Positions 25,273 through 35,023 of a stretch of 64,000 nt of DNA are shown here, one piece after another (the first letter of the stretch is position 1; every line of letters starts with the position of its first letter). The translations under genes were made by a program, and so were the position numbers. This DNA comes from Butyricimonas paravirosa (GTDB lineage: Bacteria > Bacteroidota > Bacteroidia > Bacteroidales > Marinifilaceae): assembly GCF_032878955.1 (NCBI RefSeq), contig NZ_CP043839.1, positions 310,001-374,000 of the forward strand, given 5' to 3'. A model generated the notes under the pieces. The model did no database searches. It was given only the letters and a program-made list of their open reading frames with translations, and had not been told where the DNA came from.

Positions 25273-27557
25273 CAGTGTTGATTTAATTGTTTTTTCAAAC
25301 GCTCGATTTCCCGTTCTAAACTGTCTATTTTACGAGTACATGGATCTGCGAGCAAAGGATTATTCTTCTGAAGATAGGCCATCGCTTTATCTACTTGCAA
25401 CAAGTTTCCGATTTGCTTACGTACCCCGTTCCCCGGCAAAGGTATGGCTGTCTTCACTAAAGCCTCCTTAACGTCCGTAAACTTGACATCATCCCCAAGT
25501 GAAAACAGCAAAGCTGCCGCTCCGGCAACAATAGGAGTTGACATACTCGTTCCTTGTAAAAAATCATACTTATTATCCGGGATGGCATTATAGATACTCA
25601 TACCGGGGGCGCAAATGGATACATATTTCCCAAAATTCGAGAACCAAGCTGGCTCGGCATTCACTCCGACAGCTCCTACATATAAAACTTTATCGGAACG
25701 TTTCATCGGGTCAACGACGGTCAATATGTTTTCATTTCCCGCACATTCCACCACCAACACGCCACATTCCTCTGCATAGACATATAATTCATTCCAGAAC
25801 ATTCCTTCTTCAACGAAAGTAGTTTGCCCGATCTGTTCCTGTACATCCCACGGCAGCTGATCCGTTCCCTCCCGAGGATTACTCCCGATGGAAATACTTA
25901 TAACTTGTACCCCTTGTTTTAAAGCGTATAGGAAACCTTTGATGATGGCAGACGTCGGCATACTCCCGTCCTCAACTCCCACCTGTATCGGCATCACTTT
26001 ACATCCCGGGGCTATTCCGGAAACCCCCACTCCATTTATGGCTCCAACAACCAACGAGGCCACGTGGGTCCCATGACGCTGCGTTCCCCCATACGTGTTC
26101 ACATCCGGCGAATTAGTCATGATATTCCAAGGATTGACACATTGACCTTTCAACTCTTCGTGTTCCAAATCGAAAGCGTTGTCAATGACCGCAACAACAA
26201 CATCCTCCCTTCCCATCGTCACATCCCATCCCTGAAAAGCCCGGATGAGTTTAAAATAATAAGACTCATCCGCATCCTTAAAACCCGGCTCATCCGGTAT
26301 CACTTCCGCACCAAAGACACCTTCTGTGAAAACCATCCGGACTCCCGTCAACTTTTGCAGTCTTTCTTTCCAGACAACAATGTCATCCGTGGCGAATTGT
26401 ACTTGCAACAAGTTAGCCAGCGTGTCGCAATACACGACTTGAGCTTGATCCGCATACCTTGCATTGAAATCTTCCAGAAACTCTTCTATCGTATTGTCCC
26501 GGTTAATAATAACATTCAGGCGATTACCCACAATAGGACGCTGCAATGTATCTCCCGGCATGGGACGTACATCATCTCTATTAATAGGAAGGGGCGTCTC
26601 CGGAATCTGTTCCCTTCGGACAGGCGGCACCGGATTCTGCCGATCTCGGTCGCCCGAACGATCTTGGTCACGTCCCGGTACCGGATTCGTTAAAATATGA
26701 GTGGTCTCATCCCGGCCTGTTGAACCTCCGCAACGAGAGTTATTCAACAGGAAAAACAATAATAACAGGAGTAATAAGGCTAGTAAAATCCACAATAAAC
26801 GTTTCCACCATTTTCCCCACCAAAGTCTCCAGCGAGACGCTTTCTTTACTTTCACATCCTTCGTAACCGTGGTTGTTTCATCCGTTATCTTTATATCCTT
26901 TTCATGTTCCTCCACGTTTTTGTTTATCTCCTTATTCTTTTCGGGAATAGGCGGTGGAGTAACAACAGGTTCTTTCACGTCTCCCGTGATACCAGTAGTT
27001 CCGGTTTCCGGCACAGGCGGAGGCGTCACCTTCGTCGGAGGTTCCGGGGGTGTCACTTGGGGACGGAATCGACTCAATGCATCCCGCAAGCTAAAACTTT
27101 TCTTGCTTAACTCATCAGAAACAAATCCCCATAAAACCAGGATCACTTGCCCGTTACCCCAATAAATAGATTCATATCCCGGAACCCGGAATGCCAGATG
27201 CAGAATCTCACCCATCTGCTTGTGGGAAGTCTCCCCACTTTGCAATAACTGATCCGCGAATGTTGTCACTTTTTCCAGCATCCCGGAGAGTTGATTGGCT
27301 GCCTGCTCTTGTTCCTCCGGCCCGAGTTTATCAAAAGATCGGTATTCCTCCACGTTCTCAGCATACCAAACCCCGTATCGAACTCCATTTTCACCATCCA
27401 TCACGGAAGGTTCTGCCAGCACGTTTGCAAACTCTCGTCCGAATTGAGAACCTAGCAAATTCTTAATTGACGCATATCGGCCGAAAACCGTATCACCATA
27501 CCACAGTAGAGGACGATAATTCTCTAATTTTATCTTAAACAACTCACGACTTTTCAT
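25272..27557 (-). CDS. Membrane-anchored subtilisin-like (S8) protease
   Basis: A 761-residue protein from the ATG at 27557 (MKSRELFK); the frame is open to 27593 but that would overlap the srfC gene. Residues about 20-160 form the helical domain shared with the next gene, followed by a proline-rich linker with PPPVPE and PPPIPE. One transmembrane helix lies at about 252-272 after a basic-aromatic patch (N-in). A propeptide-like segment (about 348-415) precedes the S8 domain, with catalytic Asp459 (AVIDNAF), His495 (RHGTHVA), oxyanion Asn608 (CAGNE) and Ser671 (GTSMSTP). The protease would face the periplasm. All catalytic residues are present; the target is unknown. Confidence 0.9.
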   Translation of the reverse strand: MKSRELFKIKLENYRPLLWYGDTVFGRYASIKNLLGSQFGREFANVLAEPSVMDGENGVRYGVWYAENVEEYRSFDKLGPEEQEQAANQLSGMLEKVTTFADQLLQSGETSHKQMGEILHLAFRVPGYESIYWGNGQVILVLWGFVSDELSKKSFSLRDALSRFRPQVTPPEPPTKVTPPPVPETGTTGITGDVKEPVVTPPPIPEKNKEINKNVEEHEKDIKITDETTTVTKDVKVKKASRWRLWWGKWWKRLLWILLALLLLLLLFFLLNNSRCGGSTGRDETTHILTNPVPGRDQDRSGDRDRQNPVPPVRREQIPETPLPINRDDVRPMPGDTLQRPIVGNRLNVIINRDNTIEEFLEDFNARYADQAQVVYCDTLANLLQVQFATDDIVVWKERLQKLTGVRMVFTEGVFGAEVIPDEPGFKDADESYYFKLIRAFQGWDVTMGREDVVVAVIDNAFDLEHEELKGQCVNPWNIMTNSPDVNTYGGTQRHGTHVASLVVGAINGVGVSGIAPGCKVMPIQVGVEDGSMPTSAIIKGFLYALKQGVQVISISIGSNPREGTDQLPWDVQEQIGQTTFVEEGMFWNELYVYAEECGVLVVECAGNENILTVVDPMKRSDKVLYVGAVGVNAEPAWFSNFGKYVSICAPGMSIYNAIPDNKYDFLQGTSMSTPIVAGAAALLFSLGDDVKFTDVKEALVKTAIPLPGNGVRKQIGNLLQVDKAMAYLQKNNPLLADPCTRKIDSLEREIERLKKQLNQH

Positions 27558-27561
27558 ACCC

Positions 27562-30360
27562 TTAATCTTCCTGTATCGAATGAATAATCTCACCTAGTTT
27601 AGACATCGACTTCAAATTCGATTTATTATCTACTTTACTCTTGAAGTAAACATTGGCCACGAACGATTCCACCAAACCGGTTCGCCAGCTCTGGGCAATA
27701 TCCATTCCTTCCTCCCCCGGGGTAAATATCGGTGTACCGGATGATTTCTGAACCGGACGTTCAGATACAGGTACCCATATCCATCCCAAAGAGAACACGA
27801 ATTGATTTATAACGGAGGAGGCGATACGAGTTACCAACTCGAAATTCTGATTCCGAGATACATCATAACTCTCCACTTGGCTCCGAAGAGCATCCACTAA
27901 ACGCTCTTTCAACCCTACCCGTTCATAATTATCTTTCAGCACCCCCACAACCTGTACAAAGGCCACCGGGTTCACAATACAAAACTCCTCCTTCAAACGA
28001 GAACTGTCCATACTGTCTATATGCCTCAACCACTCCCCTACCAGACGATTTACAAACTGGTACACCGGATCATTCTCTTTTGTCCGATCGTAGAAAGCCA
28101 AAGCATGTAAATCAGCCTCATCAATGCCAGCCTCCCCGATCACCTCCAGCAACATCTTTTCATCATCAATATCCGTAACCGTCTTTAACTGTGAAATAAT
28201 TTCCTCGTAACGAGTTTTCCCGGGGACAACTTGAATACCGTAGCTATCCAGTAAATCTACCAATACTTGGTTATCCGACACGTTTACTTGACTCACCTCT
28301 TTCTGCACCGCGAACTGCCCGTTCACGAACTCTTGGTACACTCTTCTCGCCACATAATCCGGACAAGACAAAGCGGTAATAAATTTCCCTGTTCGTTGCT
28401 CGGAGATCATCTTGCCAATCAGTAGGTTAGTCTGTAAAGCATTCTTTTTCGCCTTACTCAACTCCACTTCAATATTTCCCCCCACGTAATACTGTTCCAA
28501 TTCATTCAGCACGATCTTACGTACCTGTTCCACGGCATCCTCTATTTGTTTTTTCTTGATACGGGGATCTGTTACCGGGGTCAGGTAGGGCATCATATAA
28601 TCAATACCACTATGATTCGGCTGAATCATATCATCCCAACAAGCCTCCGGCTTATCCACCAAAGAACGTACATTCTCGTCGGTCACGAAGGACTCCCTCA
28701 TATAGCTCATCATAACTTCAAACTCTTCCTTTAATCCCTCTTCCCACACGTGGGTTTCCCCTCCCCGGTTCTTAAAATAAGCTTTAGAGAACATCGGATT
28801 TCTCAAAATGAAAACATTCTTGAATGAGTCCTTATCCGTCCATTTTTTGGTCCACACGTCTGTCATCTGCTTCGTGTAGGCCTGACTGAAATTATCATCA
28901 AAACGGCCATTCCATATACTGTAATACCCCTCTTTTTTCATGGCATTTCCCTTATCAAATGCCGTGTTGAACTTAGAAAGGATAACAAACAACGGATTCG
29001 CGTAATCCTGTCCGGTCAACATTTTCGTATCGCTCTCTTTACGGGCACGAGCCTCCGGACTTTCCCCATGTATTCCATGAATCCACTCCAGAATCAAATG
29101 CGGCAACTGTGCCACCTCGTGATTACCATCTCCCAGAACCAAGCACAAGGAACTGATACCAAAGTTTAAACTATAATAATCAAACAGGTAGGACACCCGT
29201 CCCCGCAAAAACACTTTCAACTGATCCTCAAATCCCTTCACGACGAAATCTCTCTCTTTGAACATATCAGCCGAGCGTTCTCCCGGGAAATCCAATATGT
29301 CTGCATTCTTCAGAAAATCACGACTATGATCTTCCAACACGTTCGTGGGTAATGTCAGCACCAATTCGGAAATAAGCGCGCTCAATATCGTCCGGTCTAT
29401 ATTCGCCAACTTACCACCGGCAGAAACTTCCAGCGATTTGGTTCGCACTCCCGTCCGGGCATTCTTCCGGCACCATTCCTCTTCACTCTCCTTGATCTCG
29501 GAGTAACGACTCACGTCAATGATAGAAACTTCTCGCGGAACCAAAGCGTCAAAACCAACATAAGCCATATTGGCAAAATTCAACGTACTCAATCCCCGGC
29601 TCAACAAAATAAACAAATCATTGAAGAAGTCATGCTTACCCCATATGAACTGCAACAATTCATACCGTTTGTCCCAAGACACGTATGGCAATATCTCGGC
29701 CGCCCTTTCCCAGAAAGACATCTCGTCCAACGTGCGAATGATATATTTATCCCCTAACTTCATGGATAAATATTCCTTGATACCCATGATCTGATCCTCG
29801 TCAATCTCCGGATAAGGTGTCTCCCGCATCTCTCCCCTCAAATCAGCCAACACCTTTTCCACCTCTCCCAGCAATTGCTCTCTCGGGCAAGTCGCGGGTT
29901 CTATAATATTTTTATGAAATCCCACGGCGATAATCTTCACCAAATCCACCTGGCTGAACAATTTCACCATAATCGGCTTATCTGCCGGTTGTCCCGCGTG
30001 TCGCTCCACGGTGAATCGAGTAACCAATCCGGTAGATTCTTTTCCTCCAGGAGGATTGATCTGATCTGTAAAATCATACATTTTCCCAGTCGTATCGTCC
30101 GCCACGTACATCACTTCATCGCTGGAACTCTTTGCCAACAGCCCCACCATAAAAGACTTACCCGCCTGACTGGGACCGAACAAAGCCACGGCCGGCTTTA
30201 AATGTGTTGCCCGTTCCAACTTCTTAATCTCCCGGTTTAACTTTTTCAGTTTAGCAAGGGAGGCTCGCTGCTTTTCTTCGGATGCGAACTCTTCCATCCA
30301 CCGGAGGGCAGAACTTATTCCTCGTCCAACGATCTGGCATTTAGCAACTATATCTTTCAT
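27562..30360 (-). CDS. srfC: SrfC-like P-loop GTPase
   Basis: A 932-residue protein matching the 'virulence factor SrfC' family. The N-terminal helix is followed by a P-loop GPSQAGKSF at residues 62-70, and a DxPG-type switch (ILDFPGERSADM) lies near residue 360. The rest is largely helical, as in dynamin-like GTPases. The family was named from the Salmonella srfABC genes; its biochemical role is not established. It sits 21 bases after the coiled-coil gene and 4 bases ahead of the subtilisin gene, in one operon with srfB. I infer a large mechano-GTPase acting on the inner membrane or on the operon's envelope proteins. Confidence 0.85.
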   Translation of the reverse strand: MKDIVAKCQIVGRGISSALRWMEEFASEEKQRASLAKLKKLNREIKKLERATHLKPAVALFGPSQAGKSFMVGLLAKSSSDEVMYVADDTTGKMYDFTDQINPPGGKESTGLVTRFTVERHAGQPADKPIMVKLFSQVDLVKIIAVGFHKNIIEPATCPREQLLGEVEKVLADLRGEMRETPYPEIDEDQIMGIKEYLSMKLGDKYIIRTLDEMSFWERAAEILPYVSWDKRYELLQFIWGKHDFFNDLFILLSRGLSTLNFANMAYVGFDALVPREVSIIDVSRYSEIKESEEEWCRKNARTGVRTKSLEVSAGGKLANIDRTILSALISELVLTLPTNVLEDHSRDFLKNADILDFPGERSADMFKERDFVVKGFEDQLKVFLRGRVSYLFDYYSLNFGISSLCLVLGDGNHEVAQLPHLILEWIHGIHGESPEARARKESDTKMLTGQDYANPLFVILSKFNTAFDKGNAMKKEGYYSIWNGRFDDNFSQAYTKQMTDVWTKKWTDKDSFKNVFILRNPMFSKAYFKNRGGETHVWEEGLKEEFEVMMSYMRESFVTDENVRSLVDKPEACWDDMIQPNHSGIDYMMPYLTPVTDPRIKKKQIEDAVEQVRKIVLNELEQYYVGGNIEVELSKAKKNALQTNLLIGKMISEQRTGKFITALSCPDYVARRVYQEFVNGQFAVQKEVSQVNVSDNQVLVDLLDSYGIQVVPGKTRYEEIISQLKTVTDIDDEKMLLEVIGEAGIDEADLHALAFYDRTKENDPVYQFVNRLVGEWLRHIDSMDSSRLKEEFCIVNPVAFVQVVGVLKDNYERVGLKERLVDALRSQVESYDVSRNQNFELVTRIASSVINQFVFSLGWIWVPVSERPVQKSSGTPIFTPGEEGMDIAQSWRTGLVESFVANVYFKSKVDNKSNLKSMSKLGEIIHSIQED

Positions 30361-30381
30361 ATCCTATATCTTTCTATATTG

Positions 30382-31266
30382 TTAACAAACCTCGATTTCC
30401 GCGTATTTCACTGTCTGGTAGGAAGAACGGTTTACCACGGCAAACGTTCGCCCTTCTAGTATCTGGTTCCCCCCGATAGACGCGGCGTTGTGAATCCTTA
30501 AATCAATTTCTTTACTCTCTTCCGGTGAAATAAACAGGTAATCCGAAACCCTCGAATTACACAATTTAGCCAACTGCTCCAACACGGCTCGCCGCTGGGG
30601 AATATAAAGTCCCGTTAAGGCCTCTAACACACGAGTCAAGGCGGCATGCAGAATTTCCATTTTCTCTTCCTCCTCACCCTCTTTCTGCAAAGCTCGCACT
30701 AAAATTCCCCAAGTCTTTGCCAGCGCCACGCAAAAGGCAGACAATGCCTCGGAAGGATTCTTTATATCCTCTTTCAACAGCTGATTTATGGTCTGAATCT
30801 CCACGGCTTCTCCGGAAAAAACAGCATCCACCATAACATCAATTCCCACGGATGCAGCCACTTTCTTTTTCAAGCTGTTCACCTCTCTTTGCAAAGGCTC
30901 CAACTTCACCTCCAAAGCCTCTATCTCCCTTTTCTGTCGTTCACAATCAGCCGTTATATCCTGATTAGAAACCTGAATTTCCTCGGCAACGATCAATCTT
31001 TTCTGCAATTCTTGTATTTCCTGTTCCACACGTTGCACCAACAACTCCAAGTCCTCCGACTTCAGAATTGTTTTTAAACCTGCTGTTAACCAACCCGTGA
31101 CATCTTTCTTTTCCTCCAACATGGACACGTGCAAGTTTTCATTCTCTTCCAGACGTCGGAATACGTCCTCCCCCAGAAACGTCGTTAACCAAACTGCCAA
31201 ACGCTCGGCATCGTCCCCTCTCGTTTCCCAAGACAACAAAGCGGATTTTTCTCTTGTCACATTCAT
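30382..31266 (-). CDS. Coiled-coil protein between srfB and srfC
   Basis: A 294-residue soluble protein. An N-terminal helical region (1-75) leads into a coiled coil (about 75-140, heptads with QEIQELQKRL and REVNSLKKKV), then a helical domain and a short strand-rich C-terminus. It has no signal peptide. The start overlaps the srfB stop by 4 bases (ATGA), so translation is coupled. By position it could correspond to an SrfA-like partner that bridges SrfB and SrfC, but I see no sequence feature that proves this. Confidence 0.82.
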   Translation of the reverse strand: MNVTREKSALLSWETRGDDAERLAVWLTTFLGEDVFRRLEENENLHVSMLEEKKDVTGWLTAGLKTILKSEDLELLVQRVEQEIQELQKRLIVAEEIQVSNQDITADCERQKREIEALEVKLEPLQREVNSLKKKVAASVGIDVMVDAVFSGEAVEIQTINQLLKEDIKNPSEALSAFCVALAKTWGILVRALQKEGEEEEKMEILHAALTRVLEALTGLYIPQRRAVLEQLAKLCNSRVSDYLFISPEESKEIDLRIHNAASIGGNQILEGRTFAVVNRSSYQTVKYAEIEVC

Positions 31267-34200
31267 AAGCCGTCCACGTTATCGTTAATCGAGAAGATCC
31301 CTGAATCCAACCAATACCCCTGCTCATCTGCCAAGGTCTGTAACCGCAAAATCAGATACTCCGGTGATACGGCATGCCCGTCCCGATCGTAAATAGTCCC
31401 CCGGATCTTTAATGCTTCCCGATTCCGTTCCGAACGCTCGATATTCACGGATAAAGGTAACTTATCCTTGATCATCTGGGCCTTTTCCGACGATGCAAAA
31501 TCCAGTAAATACATGGGAGAGGCAACCCACTCCGTCGCCTCGAATTGCTTAAACCCGAGCAACATGGGACCATCAAAACGCAATTGTTTATTATTTTCGT
31601 TCTCATCAAAGCAAATAGATGCCAAGTGAGACTTTATCTTGTCATAAATACCGATATATTTAGCCGTTGACTCGAATTTCTCTTTTAACTTGCCGATGTC
31701 TAGCCGGAAATTATCCAAGCGCATCAATTCCCCACTCATTAAAGCGATTGCCGCCCCCACGGCCACGCAAGTCTTCGGGTCTTTAATCTGCCCGGCATTA
31801 TTAGAGAACGGATACCATTCTCCAATTCGATAGTTACCCATGGGGATAACCCGTTCCGGCGGTACAGGCAAGTACTTGTAAAATAGGTCTTTCACAACCG
31901 GTAAGGTCGTCGGGCAACCGGAAAGCAACACGTAATCACATTCGTATGCTTTCAACTTCTTACACACATCCCCTAATAACTTTTCAATTACCTGCCCGAT
32001 CACCTGATTTATAAAACGATTATCAATATTCCACTTCACGTTCAATAAGTTAAATGAAGTAGCCCCATGATTTCTAAACTCGTCATTCACGTATTGAATC
32101 ACTTGATTCACCGGGTTTGCATGCTTATTGTCCGTGTAGAAATCATTGAAGGTGTAGAAACAAGCATTTCTGTTTTCCCGCACATGATCCAGAATCCCCA
32201 AGGCTATCGGGTAAGCCACCTGCGTGGAGAACATCAACTGTAATTGTTGCATTGTCCCGTTTTGTGTACCCAAGTGAGGACCGAACAGAAAATTCATACA
32301 TTCGAAAGTGGACGTGCATCCCTGTTCCCGGGCATATTCCGCGATCGGGGGCAGCACCACCCTTTCTACGATACTCTTCACGATGTCATCTCCTGCCAAG
32401 TTAAACCCTTCCCAGAAAAGCGGATCAGGAGAAAGCACCACAATATGCGCATCCGGGTCCCTGGAATACTCGCAAACCATCACGTCCGTAGTACCACCAC
32501 CAATATCAATACTGGCAATCCGTACCGCATTCTTCTCTTTCAGATAATCCTGCCAAACCTGTGAATACTTGAAGAAGAGGCCTGCGTCTCCTCGGAAACG
32601 ATGCATGATCTCGCCATACACGAAAGCCAACTGATTACAAGTAGCCTCATCATATCCCCAATTTTTACGTTTGGTCTTATCCACGCCAATATCTTTTGCC
32701 GACGGGATAATTTCTACCTCGTCAACCAATGAAGACGGGAAGTAATCTTTTAACAGATGAACGGCATCCTCGGCATGTTCCCGCAATATTTTCTTCTCCT
32801 CCTCCAACATGGCAGTGGGACAAGTGAATACAACCCGTTTTAATTTCCGGGCAAAATCTTTGTACATCGGTTTCAAGCGGGAATTTCCTCGAAACTCATG
32901 ACTATTTATATAAGAAAGTGTCTGTAATAAAATCTCGAACATGGCGAAAGTCATCAACGAACTCTTCGAATAGTTCGCCTCCATCGCCGCGATAGGCAAC
33001 AGCCCTTCTCCCTTTTTCTCCAAATCTTCTCTAGCACGTTCCAACAACACGCCGTCTGCCGTCAAATGATGAGCCACACCAAATAAGGCCGATGCCGAAT
33101 CCGCCTCTTTATTGGCCGGAACGACCATCCAGCTCACCGGACGTTTCCGGGAATCCCACAAGTAACGTTTCGGACTTGACATGTAGGAATTGGATTTCTG
33201 CCCGAAGATCACGGAATAACGCAACGCTTCTTTGCCCACCCGAACCAAGCTGGGCCAATTAAATATATTCTGGTCCCCGGCCTCCATACGGGCTATCCGG
33301 TTACCGAACACTTGCTCATGAAAAGCGACCCGCATTTCAAAGGGTTCCCGATACAACCGATTCGGCTGCCCCAAATCCCGTATTGCCACAGGTACTGCGT
33401 TCGTGAACTGGAAAGGAGTCTCGTGATCTGTTTCAAAGATCACCCCACAAGTTCGGGAATTTCCAATATCCAACACTAAATCTACATCTATATCCTGCGT
33501 TCCCTTCTGCCCGGGAATCTCTATTTCTTCAAATACATTTGACCCCAACAGTACTTTTAACAGTTGGAAATAATATCCCACATGCGTGAACACCTTTTCC
33601 CGCTCGGAACCGGACAAGGGGACAATTTGCCGTAACCAATTGTCAATCCACTCATTTCCATACCAATACTGGTACAAATCACTTTCAGCCCTAGGGACTG
33701 CAAAAAACTGGTTTGTACGGGCATTCTGTGCTTTCAAGCTCATGAAGCGATGTTGCCTCTCCGCTTCCGTCGTGTCAAAAGCAAACACCACGTGATGCGT
33801 GGCCCCCGTCTTTCCATGATCCAGCGTTCCGATCTTCGTGAACCACATCCGGGCCCAAGCTGTCGGCCCGTCATGAAATTTATCCCCGGCAGCCGTCTTT
33901 AATAAATACGGAACAGGTAACCACTTATTCTCAAAGCATTCCAATGCCTTCCGGGCCGGGATAGAAATAATCTCTTCTTCCGGAATACGGTGAATCACCC
34001 GATCCAGGATCTTCTCCTCGTCCATGACCTCCCACGTCTCTACGTTGATAGCCTCGGCATTGATAACCGTATTTCCCGACTCGCTTGGAGCCTTCTCTAT
34101 ATAACTGGAAATCCTCGATAAATAGTAGGGAAGTTTGAACAGAAAAACATCTTCGTCCTCCTCCTCTTCATCTTTCTCCTCGTAATACTCAAAAGGTCTG

Positions 34201-34280
34201 AACTTATTCAATTTATCATCAGAAAGATTCACTTCCTTCGTGATAAACTGTACACCGGAATTTGGAATAAGTGTTATCAT
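31263..34280 (-). CDS. srfB: SrfB-like actin/Hsp70-fold ATPase
   Basis: A 1005-residue protein of the 'virulence factor SrfB' family; the start MITLIPNSGVQF matches the family N-terminus. An acidic run follows at about 35-44. Actin/Hsp70-type ATPase signatures are visible: phosphate-1 at 270-280 (LDIGNSRTCGV), phosphate-2 at about 589-602 (SIDIGGGTTDVMV) and an adenosine-type LLSGCPTTLP further on. These suggest an ATP-driven scaffold or chaperone-like ATPase in the cytoplasm. The gene lies 23 bases after the zinc-ribbon gene and is coupled by ATGA to the next. The function of the family is not established. Confidence 0.87.
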   Translation of the reverse strand: MITLIPNSGVQFITKEVNLSDDKLNKFRPFEYYEEKDEEEEDEDVFLFKLPYYLSRISSYIEKAPSESGNTVINAEAINVETWEVMDEEKILDRVIHRIPEEEIISIPARKALECFENKWLPVPYLLKTAAGDKFHDGPTAWARMWFTKIGTLDHGKTGATHHVVFAFDTTEAERQHRFMSLKAQNARTNQFFAVPRAESDLYQYWYGNEWIDNWLRQIVPLSGSEREKVFTHVGYYFQLLKVLLGSNVFEEIEIPGQKGTQDIDVDLVLDIGNSRTCGVIFETDHETPFQFTNAVPVAIRDLGQPNRLYREPFEMRVAFHEQVFGNRIARMEAGDQNIFNWPSLVRVGKEALRYSVIFGQKSNSYMSSPKRYLWDSRKRPVSWMVVPANKEADSASALFGVAHHLTADGVLLERAREDLEKKGEGLLPIAAMEANYSKSSLMTFAMFEILLQTLSYINSHEFRGNSRLKPMYKDFARKLKRVVFTCPTAMLEEEKKILREHAEDAVHLLKDYFPSSLVDEVEIIPSAKDIGVDKTKRKNWGYDEATCNQLAFVYGEIMHRFRGDAGLFFKYSQVWQDYLKEKNAVRIASIDIGGGTTDVMVCEYSRDPDAHIVVLSPDPLFWEGFNLAGDDIVKSIVERVVLPPIAEYAREQGCTSTFECMNFLFGPHLGTQNGTMQQLQLMFSTQVAYPIALGILDHVRENRNACFYTFNDFYTDNKHANPVNQVIQYVNDEFRNHGATSFNLLNVKWNIDNRFINQVIGQVIEKLLGDVCKKLKAYECDYVLLSGCPTTLPVVKDLFYKYLPVPPERVIPMGNYRIGEWYPFSNNAGQIKDPKTCVAVGAAIALMSGELMRLDNFRLDIGKLKEKFESTAKYIGIYDKIKSHLASICFDENENNKQLRFDGPMLLGFKQFEATEWVASPMYLLDFASSEKAQMIKDKLPLSVNIERSERNREALKIRGTIYDRDGHAVSPEYLILRLQTLADEQGYWLDSGIFSINDNVDGL

Positions 34281-34303
34281 GAACTTTATATTTTATATCA
34301 TTA

Positions 34304-34999
34304 TTATCGCTTTTTACCGCAAAATGGACAATAAATAGCATTTTTCGGCACTTCTCGTCCACATTTTCCACAACGTTCCAAGGGAACGAATGACTCCCCG
34401 CAATGTTTACAATACTGATTCGCGATACGCTGTTTCGTCTGACAACGTTTGCATACCACCATATCTTTTTCTTCCGGTTTTACCTCCGGTTCCTTGGACG
34501 GTTCGGGCTTTTCATCCTGCTCTTTTTTCGGCTCCTCCACAGGTGCCTTGGGAGGCTCTGGCTTGTTATCTTTCACCGGGGGAACATCCTCATTCTTCGG
34601 AGGCACGGGTGGTACCGGGGGAACAGGAGGAACCTCCACGTTCAATTTCCTAGCAACAAAATAGCAAGGTTCACTACGCCACCCGTCTCCACTTAACCAA
34701 GGGTCCGGTAAATTCAACGCCCGACAAATACAAAAGCAATGATCTGTTATCTGGTCCGATTCGGTAAATTCATATCCTTCCAGAACTCCTTCCTCCACGG
34801 TCATATCGGTGAACTTCCCGACAAACACGTAAGGATCCGTCTGTCCCTTCTGAACATACACTTGGAAATCATAGATTTTCTTTCCTTCGGTCAAATAAGT
34901 CACCAACCGGGGATCAATATAAAATTCACTCTCCTGCCCCTCGTGACTTGCTGAAAATCGAATCACCTTATCCTTGTATTCCCACTTCAATCTAGCCAT
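34304..34999 (-). CDS. Proline-linker double zinc-ribbon protein
   Basis: A 231-residue soluble protein from the ATG at 34999 (MARLKWEYKD); the ATG at 35020 is possible but adds only seven residues. A strand-rich N-terminal domain of about 120 residues is followed by a low-complexity linker (VPPVPPVPPVPPK and acidic-proline repeats) and two C-terminal zinc ribbons (CKRCQT...CKHCGES and CGKCGRE...CPFCGKK). It has no membrane segment. It lies in the srf operon immediately before srfB. It is probably an adaptor that presents its N-domain through a flexible arm; the ligand is unknown. Confidence 0.82.
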   Translation of the reverse strand: MARLKWEYKDKVIRFSASHEGQESEFYIDPRLVTYLTEGKKIYDFQVYVQKGQTDPYVFVGKFTDMTVEEGVLEGYEFTESDQITDHCFCICRALNLPDPWLSGDGWRSEPCYFVARKLNVEVPPVPPVPPVPPKNEDVPPVKDNKPEPPKAPVEEPKKEQDEKPEPSKEPEVKPEEKDMVVCKRCQTKQRIANQYCKHCGESFVPLERCGKCGREVPKNAIYCPFCGKKR

Positions 35000-35023
35000 A
35001 TATTCTAATTTTTTATTCAATAC

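Noticed and set aside
25272..27557. The subtilisin as a lantibiotic leader protease or a degradative exoenzyme
   Set aside because: It is anchored in the membrane, has a cytoplasmic domain shared with its neighbour, and sits in the srf operon without lanthipeptide genes.
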